Source of the DNA: Saccharopolyspora indica | GTDB taxonomy: Bacteria > Actinomycetota > Actinomycetes > Mycobacteriales > Pseudonocardiaceae | Length of the DNA stretch: 64,000 nucleotides | Reading direction: 5' to 3' | NCBI RefSeq assembly: GCF_027853965.1 | Contig: NZ_JAQGLB010000006.1 | Span: forward strand, 1 to 64,000 | In this document: positions 59,026-64,000 of the stretch, one piece after another | Layout: every line of letters starts with the position of its first letter | How positions within the stretch are numbered: position 1 is the first letter of the stretch | The notes under the pieces: generated by a model | What the model was told of the DNA's origin: nothing | Seen by the model: the letters and a program-made list of their open reading frames with translations, nothing else | Database searches by the model: none | Program-made: the position numbers and the translations under genes

Positions 59026-62016
59026 TCAGGTGGTGCGGGTGAAGCGCAGGGTGCGGATCTCGAAGGGGCGCAGGCGGATGTCGAGGGCGTCGGTGGTGGC
59101 GTCGGGTTCGGCCAGCGGCCGCTCCAGCAGATCGGTGCGGGTGACGGCGGTGGCCGGGAAGGAGATCGTCAGCCGTGCGTGGGCGCGGCCGCCTCGGGAT
59201 TCGTACAGGCGCACGACCAGGTCGCCGCTGCGGTCGTCGGCGAGCTTGACGGCTTCGACGACCACCGCGTCGTTGTCGACGGTGATCAGCGGTGCCACGG
59301 TGCGCGAGCCTTGGGTGGTGCGTTCGGGCAGGTTGAGCTGGTAGCCCTCGCGGACGGCGTCGCCGATGTCGGCGCCGACGAGCAGGGCGTAGCGCAGCCG
59401 GTGGCGGCCGTGGTCGGTGTCGGGGTCGGGGAAGCGCGGGGCGCGCAGCAGCGAGAGCCGCACGGTGGTGGTGGTGCCTTCGGAGCCGCTGTCGCGGGTG
59501 ACGTCGTGGCCGTAGGTGGAGTCGTTGATCAGGGCGTGGCCGTAGCCGGGTTCACCGACGTGCAGGTAGCGGTGCGCGCAGATCTCGAACTTGGCGGCGT
59601 CCCAGGAGGTGTTGGTGTGGGTGGGGCGCATGACGTGGCCGAACTGGGTTTCGGCGGCGGAGCGGTCGGCGTGGACGTCCAGCGGGAAGGCGGCCTTGAG
59701 GATCTTCTCGGTCTCGTGCCAGTCGACGTCGGTGGTGATGTCGATGCGGCGGGCGTGCGCGGGCACGCTGATGCGCTGGTCGATGGTGGACTCGCCGACG
59801 CGGCGGCGGATGTGCACGGCGTGCTCGTCGAGGGTGATGTCCTCGGCGTCGGTGAGGTCGTGGACGTGGTGGCGGTAGAACCCGTCGAGGTCCCAGGCGT
59901 CCCAGGCGTTGGGGTGGTCGGGGTGCAGTTGCAGCAGGTTGGCGGGTGCGGCGAGCGCTTCGCGTTCGGCGGCGTGGTCGTAGACCGAGATCAGCAGGCC
60001 GCGCTGGTCGAGGGTGGCGCGCAGCAGCCCGTTGTCGATGGTGATGGTGCCGTCGGGGTGGCGGGTGGGGCTGGGCGGTGTGGTGTGCTCGCCGGTGGCC
60101 GCGCCCAGGGCGGGCACGCCGCCCCGGCCGTGGGGTGCGGCGTTGAAGGTGATCGGGTGCGCGGGCGGGCCGGCCAGGGCCTGCTGGGCCTGGGTGGTGA
60201 TGGCCTCCAGTTCGCCTGCCACGTGCCGGTAGGTCTCCTGGGCTTCGCGGTGCACCCAGGCGATGGAGGAGCCGGGCAGGATGTCGTGGAACTGGTGCAG
60301 CAGCACCTGCTTCCACAGCCGGTCCAGGGCGTCGTAGGGGTAGTCGCGGCCGGTGGCGATGGCGGCGGTGGCGCACCACAGCTCGGCTTCGCGCAGGAGG
60401 TGCTCGCTGCGGCGGTTGCCCTGCTTGGTCTTGGCCTGGGAGGTGTAGGTGCCGCGGTGGAACTCCAGGTAGAGCTCGCCGGACCACACGGCGGGGCCGG
60501 TGTGGTCGGCTTCGGCGGCGGTGAAGAACTCCGCGGGGGTGTCCAGGCTGACTCGCGGTGAGCCTTCCAGGTCTGCGGTGCGGGCGGCGCGGGCGAGCAT
60601 CTCGCGGGTGGGGCCTCCCCCGCCGTCGCCGTGCCCGAAGGGCAGCAGCGAGCGGGTGGCGCGGCCGTGCTCGGCGAAGTTGCGCTGGGCGTGGGCGAGT
60701 TCGCTGCCGGTGATCTCGGCGTTGTAGGTGTCGGCGGGCGGGAAGTGGGTGAACACCCGGGTGCCGTCGATGCCCTCCCACCAGAAGGTGTGGTGCGGGA
60801 AGCGGTTGGTCTGGTTCCAGGAGATCTTCTGGGTGAGGAACCAGCGGGAGCCGGAGGCGGCGATGAGCTGCGGCAGCGCGGCGGAGTAGCCGAAGGAGTC
60901 GGGCAGCCACACCTCGCGGGTCTCGATGCCGTACTCCTCCAGGTAGAAGCGCTTGCCGTGGATGAGCTGGCGGGCCAGGGCCTCGCCGCCGGGCATGTTG
61001 GTGTCGGATTCCACCCACATGCCGCCGACCGGCACGAACTGCCCGGTGTGGATGAAGGTGCGCACCCGGTCGTGCAGCTGCGGGTGGTGCTGCTTGATCC
61101 ACGCCAGCTGCTGGGCCTGCGACATCGCGAAGTGGAAGTCGGGGTGGGTGGCCATCAGCGTGGTGACGTTGGCGGTGGTGCGGGCGACCTTGCGGACGGT
61201 TTCGCGCAGCGGCCACAGCCAGGCGGAGTCGATGTGGGCGTGGCCGACGGCGGAGAGGGTGTGGGCGCTGGCGTGGGCGGGCCGGGCCAGGACGTCGGCG
61301 AGCTCGGCGCGGGCGGCGGGTGCGGTGGTGGCGACGTCGTGCAGGTCGAGGCGGTCGAGCATGCGTTCCAGGGCGCGCAGGATCTCGTGGCGGCGGGGCG
61401 AGTCGGTGGGCAGTTCCCGCATCAGCTCGTCGAGGACTTCGGTGTCCTGGACGAGGTTCCAGACGTCTTCGTCGAGGACGGCGGCCTCGGCGCGGCGCAG
61501 CACGTACAGCGGCGGGCCGGGTTCGGCGGGGCGTTCGCCGAGTTCGGTGGGCTGGAAGCCGTTGGGGCCCAGGATGATGGGGTTGGCGGCGGCTTCGACG
61601 TAGAAGGTGCGGGTCTTGCCCGCGCTGTTGCGGCCCAGCGGCAGGTAGGTGTTGCGGGGGTGCAGGCCTTTGACCGGGGTTCCGTCGGGGGTGTGGGCGA
61701 GTCCTTCGCACTGGAATCCGGGGCGGTCGTCGTCGAAGCCGAGGTCGATGAGGACTTCGGCGGTGCGGCCGTCCCACTGCTCGGGGACGGTGGCGGTGAT
61801 GCGGAACCAGCTGGTGCCCCACGCCGGGCCCCAGGGCTGGCCGACGGTGGTGGGCGTGTAGTCGGCGCGCAGGGCTTCGGTGACGGGCACGGGTTCGCCG
61901 GGGACGTGCCAGACGGCGATGTCGCAGGCGGCGGTGTGGCTGTGCTGGGCGGGGCGCAGTCGTTCGGCCAGGACGCGGTCGAGGCGTTGTTCGACGATGT
62001 GGCGGTCGTCGTGCAT
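59026..62016 (-). CDS. Alpha-mannosidase, GH38
   Basis: A 996-residue family 38 glycoside hydrolase. The N-terminal galactose-binding-like domain (residues about 1-240) carries WGPAWGTSWFRI. The catalytic domain has SAVGHAHIDSAWLWPLRETVRKV with metal-binding His and Asp, WVESDTNMPGGEALARQLIHGKRFYLEEYG, and WLPDSFGYSAALPQLI with the probable nucleophile Asp. A middle three-helix domain and a large C-terminal beta domain (GLLRATLDQRGLLISVYDHAAER...) follow. No signal peptide is present, so it acts inside the cell on alpha-mannosides. It is a single gene. Confidence 0.95.
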   Translation of the reverse strand: MHDDRHIVEQRLDRVLAERLRPAQHSHTAACDIAVWHVPGEPVPVTEALRADYTPTTVGQPWGPAWGTSWFRITATVPEQWDGRTAEVLIDLGFDDDRPGFQCEGLAHTPDGTPVKGLHPRNTYLPLGRNSAGKTRTFYVEAAANPIILGPNGFQPTELGERPAEPGPPLYVLRRAEAAVLDEDVWNLVQDTEVLDELMRELPTDSPRRHEILRALERMLDRLDLHDVATTAPAARAELADVLARPAHASAHTLSAVGHAHIDSAWLWPLRETVRKVARTTANVTTLMATHPDFHFAMSQAQQLAWIKQHHPQLHDRVRTFIHTGQFVPVGGMWVESDTNMPGGEALARQLIHGKRFYLEEYGIETREVWLPDSFGYSAALPQLIAASGSRWFLTQKISWNQTNRFPHHTFWWEGIDGTRVFTHFPPADTYNAEITGSELAHAQRNFAEHGRATRSLLPFGHGDGGGGPTREMLARAARTADLEGSPRVSLDTPAEFFTAAEADHTGPAVWSGELYLEFHRGTYTSQAKTKQGNRRSEHLLREAELWCATAAIATGRDYPYDALDRLWKQVLLHQFHDILPGSSIAWVHREAQETYRHVAGELEAITTQAQQALAGPPAHPITFNAAPHGRGGVPALGAATGEHTTPPSPTRHPDGTITIDNGLLRATLDQRGLLISVYDHAAEREALAAPANLLQLHPDHPNAWDAWDLDGFYRHHVHDLTDAEDITLDEHAVHIRRRVGESTIDQRISVPAHARRIDITTDVDWHETEKILKAAFPLDVHADRSAAETQFGHVMRPTHTNTSWDAAKFEICAHRYLHVGEPGYGHALINDSTYGHDVTRDSGSEGTTTTVRLSLLRAPRFPDPDTDHGRHRLRYALLVGADIGDAVREGYQLNLPERTTQGSRTVAPLITVDNDAVVVEAVKLADDRSGDLVVRLYESRGGRAHARLTISFPATAVTRTDLLERPLAEPDATTDALDIRLRPFEIRTLRFTRTT

Positions 62017-62169
62017 GGCTGCTCCCGGAGGGCTCGCGGGGTGTGACGGTGATCATGTTGGCACACCGGCAGGCGTGGTGGCACCGCCTCGGGCGGGCGC
62101 GGTTGCCGAGGTGGCCGCGGGCTCGCATGCTGCCGGTGCCAGAGGCGATTCCCACCGGGAGGCGACGTC

Positions 62170-62430
62170 ATGGGGACCTGTGAAGTCTGCGGCAACGACT
62201 ACTGGATGACCTTCGAAGTGCGCACCACCGGCGGCGGGGTGCACACCTTCGACAGCTTCGAGTGCGCCGCGCAGCGGCTGGCGCCGGTGTGCGAGCACTG
62301 CGGGTGCCGGATTCTCGGGCACGGGGTGGAGGCCAGCGGCCGGTTCTTCTGCTGCGCGCACTGCGCGCGCCACTCGGACGTGGCGGTGGCCGCTGAGCTG
62401 CGCGATGCGGTGGGTGCGCATCCGGGGTGA
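62170..62430 (+). CDS. Small zinc-cysteine protein
   Basis: An 86-residue protein with eight or more cysteines in a regular layout: CEVCGNDYWMTFEV, HTFDSFECAAQRLAPVCEHCGCRILGHGVEASGRFFCCAHCARHS. The pattern is shared by many actinobacterial proteins annotated as metallothionein-like or hypothetical; a zinc-ribbon fold is likely. GGGAGG lies seven bases before ATG 62170. It is divergent from the mannosidase. Confidence 0.85.
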   Translation: MGTCEVCGNDYWMTFEVRTTGGGVHTFDSFECAAQRLAPVCEHCGCRILGHGVEASGRFFCCAHCARHSDVAVAAELRDAVGAHPG

Positions 62431-62663
62431 TGACGCGGCGTCCGCACGACCCACTCCGATACCCCCTGCCGGGGGACGGGCAACCCATCCGAATCTTCGT
62501 TATCGTTCCGTTATGTAGTGGGTGAAACATCGGGACTACCTGCAACGACATGGCGGGTGAGACGGCCGTTGGCGGTCCGGTTCACGTCGGTTGTCGGGAA
62601 CCGGAGTTGACAACCGGCGACGAGTCGTCGATTCACCCTCTCGGAGTAGTGGAGGACGCCCCG

Positions 62664-62774
62664 ATGGCAGGTCTGGTTCGTTGGCTGGGCAGCATGGCGC
62701 GCGAGATGGAGCGGGCCCGCACCGTGATGCGGCACCCGCACACGAGCGTGCACCAGCGCAACGCGCGGGTCTGA
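62664..62774 (+). CDS. Possible small amphipathic protein
   Basis: A 36-residue frame beginning MAGLVRWLGSMAREMERART, with GGAGG eight bases before the ATG and a strong terminator 124 bases after the stop. The first twenty residues could form an amphipathic helix. There is no family match that I recognise; the ribosome site and terminator are the only support. Confidence 0.4.
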   Translation: MAGLVRWLGSMAREMERARTVMRHPHTSVHQRNARV

Positions 62775-63133
62775 ACACCCGCTGTCCGCCCGGTGCGCCG
62801 GTGCGGGCTTGAGGCAGCAGGCTGGCGGCACTCGCCGCGAGCGCAATACCGGGGCACCAGAACGACAACCGGGGCCTGTTGCCAGGACTTGCAAAGCCCG
62901 GGGTCGTGACCAGCTGGTCACGACCCCGGTGCTGTTTTCCGCGCCCGGCGCCCGGTGCGGGCGGGCGCGGTTGCTACTGTCCTCCAGGACCGCGGGAGAC
63001 GAAGGAGGTGAGACCCATTTCCGCTGTGGCAGAACGGGTGCTCCCCTCCGGCCGCGACCGCTGGTGATCGCGCTGGAGCGCCCGACCGGATCTTCGAAAG
63101 GCGCTCACGATTTCTTCGTCGACTTCTCCTGAT
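62775..63133. other. Intergenic 359 bp with terminator and a short open frame
   Basis: Apart from the palindromic terminator at 62898 and a short frame at 63008-63067, no gene is supported here. The short frame reads RPISAVAERVLPSGRDRW after its GTG and sits by an AAGGAGG; it may be a leader peptide of the next gene, but evidence is slight. Confidence 0.5.
62898..62929 (+). terminator. Palindromic terminator
   Basis: A perfect 32-base palindrome (16-base arm CCGGGGTCGTGACCAG and its complement) is followed by TGCTGTTTTCC, the clearest T-rich tail in the window. It ends the plus-strand transcript upstream. Confidence 0.88.
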
Positions 63134-63946
63134 GTGGTGGCCGAACTGCGTTCGGCCGGTTGCGTTTTCGCCGAGGAGGAAACCGCGCTGCTGCACCGAG
63201 CAGCCGGCGATCAGGCCGAGCTGGCCGAGCTGGTGGCCCGCCGCGTCGCCGGGCTTCCGCTGGAGCAGGTGCTGGGCTGGGCCGAGTTCTGCGGGCTGCG
63301 CATCTCGATGGCTCCCGGCGTGTTCGTGCCCCGTCGCCGCACCGAATTCCTCGCCGAGCAGGCCATCGCGCTGACCGCTCCCCGCTCGGTGGTGGTGGAA
63401 CTGTGCTGCGGAGCGGCTGCGGTGGCCGCCGCGGTGGCCACCGCGTGCCCTCAGGCCGAACTGCACGCCGCCGACATCGACCCGGCCGCGGTGGCCTGCG
63501 CCGCGGCCAACCTGCCCGCCACGGCCGGGGTCACCGAAGGTGACCTGTACGAGGCGCTGCCGGTGGGGCTGCGGGGCCGCATCGACGTCCTGGTGGCCAA
63601 CGCCCCCTACGTGCCCACCGGCGAGGTCGGCCTGATGCCACCGGAAGCCCGGCTGCACGAACCGGCGATCGCGCTCGACGGCGGCACCGACGGTCTGGCC
63701 ATCCAGCGCCGCGTGGCCCAGCAAGCACCGCACTGGCTGGCCCCCGGCGGCGTGGTGCTGATCGAGACCAGCCGCGGCCAAGCCCCGCGCACGGCCGAGA
63801 TCCTCGCCGCAGCGGGCCTGCTCCCCCGCGTCCTGCACTGCGACGAGCGCGAGGCCACCGTCGTGGCCGCCGCCGCGCCGACCGGTCACCCGCGTCCTCA
63901 GTGGACCGACCGGTCGGGCGTCGGGCCGTCCCGGGAGAACCTCTGA
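63134..63946 (+). CDS. Putative N5-glutamine methyltransferase, PrmC/HemK type
   Basis: A 270-residue methyltransferase of the HemK class. VARRVAGLPLEQVLGWAEFCGLRISMAPGVFVPRRRTEFLAEQA is the usual N-terminal segment, VVVELCCGAAAVAAAVATACPQAELHAADIDPAAVACAAAN is the SAM-binding region (GCGxG reads CCGAA), and VLVANAPYVPTGEVGLMPPEARLHEPAIALDGGTDGLAIQRRV carries the catalytic NPPY motif as NAPY. The change from NPPY to NAPY sets it apart from the housekeeping PrmC, so the target may differ from release factors. The start GTG 63134 has only a weak ribosome site. Confidence 0.88.
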   Translation: MVAELRSAGCVFAEEETALLHRAAGDQAELAELVARRVAGLPLEQVLGWAEFCGLRISMAPGVFVPRRRTEFLAEQAIALTAPRSVVVELCCGAAAVAAAVATACPQAELHAADIDPAAVACAAANLPATAGVTEGDLYEALPVGLRGRIDVLVANAPYVPTGEVGLMPPEARLHEPAIALDGGTDGLAIQRRVAQQAPHWLAPGGVVLIETSRGQAPRTAEILAAAGLLPRVLHCDEREATVVAAAAPTGHPRPQWTDRSGVGPSRENL

Positions 63947-63948
63947 AA

Positions 63949-63967
63949 TTAGGTTAGCCTTGCCAAC
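63949..63967. promoter_or_regulatory. DtxR/IdeR iron box
   Basis: TTAGGTTAGCCTTGCCAAC matches the consensus TTAGGTTAGSCTAACCTAA closely in its left half and moderately in the right half. Such sites bind the Fe2+-loaded DtxR/IdeR repressor and mark siderophore or iron transport genes. Confidence 0.8.
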
Positions 63968-63990
63968 ATTCTCTCGATAGTGTGTTGGTC

Positions 63991-64000
63991 GTGAACAACA
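63991..64000 (+). CDS. 5' end of an iron-regulated gene (truncated)
   Basis: A GTG at 63991 begins a frame GTG AAC AAC that runs off the window. Its position 24 bases after an iron box suggests a gene for iron or siderophore uptake. There is no sequence to identify it. Confidence 0.35.

Overview
The window is high-GC DNA with GTG and TTG starts, purine-rich ribosome sites, ATGA and TGATG gene overlaps and actinobacterial families throughout (ECF41 sigma factor, RppA-type type III polyketide synthase, DUF6221, DUF899, an auxiliary TrpRS with a Trp-codon leader). A filamentous actinomycete of the Pseudonocardiales, such as Saccharopolyspora, fits best; this is inferred from gene content only. 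No rRNA, tRNA, CRISPR array or complete prophage was seen.

Layout. 1-9.1 kb: housekeeping and small enzymes (RidA, serine hydrolase, a membrane sensor-like protein, GNATs, secreted sphingomyelinase-like phosphodiesterase, malate dehydrogenase, DUF899, LysE exporter, an OmdA-like protein). 9.1-10.3 kb: an MFS exporter. 10.4-22.4 kb: the most striking block, a ten-gene minus-strand operon facing a LacI-family regulator across a double palindromic operator. It encodes a branched-chain-amino-acid-type ABC importer, a Gfo/Idh/MocA oxidoreductase, a DUF993 protein, a TIM-barrel sugar isomerase, a Tat-exported concanavalin-like protein and a secreted sugar-dehydrogenase-LamG fusion. Together these look like an oxidative glycoside or sugar catabolic system with an unusual transporter.

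22.5-31.2 kb: an ECF41 sigma factor with its FAD oxidoreductase partner and a recognisable promoter, an SDR, a probably leaderless GNAT, an auxiliary tryptophanyl-tRNA synthetase with a textbook attenuator (tandem Trp codons then a terminator), and a STAND NTPase with tetratricopeptide-like repeats. 31.4-41.5 kb: an ABC exporter divergent from a two-component system, an ASCH-wHTH protein, a BKACE-thioesterase pair, and a TetR, alpha/beta hydrolase, serine hydrolase and MerR operon with a clear TetR operator.

41.6-49.2 kb: a pigment operon (THN synthase RppA, a CYP158-like P450, a MomA-like cupin) followed by a 1.3-kb gene-free stretch with two palindromes sharing the core ATAAT-N4-ATTAT, then an HxlR/RidA pair, DUF6221 and a secreted amidase. 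49.2-52.7 kb: a mobile segment with three coupled genes (tyrosine recombinase, XRE regulator, zinc-ribbon recombinase-like protein), a 16-bp inverted repeat upstream and a relic of a Tn3-family transposase. 52.7-64 kb: a three-module HEAT-like protein, a TerC-family membrane protein under a yybP-ykoY (Mn2+) riboswitch that appears to control ribosome access, an MFS/HxlR divergent pair, a methyltransferase, a GH38 alpha-mannosidase, a small zinc-cysteine protein, a glutamine methyltransferase-like gene, and at the edge a DtxR/IdeR iron box in front of a gene that runs off the window.
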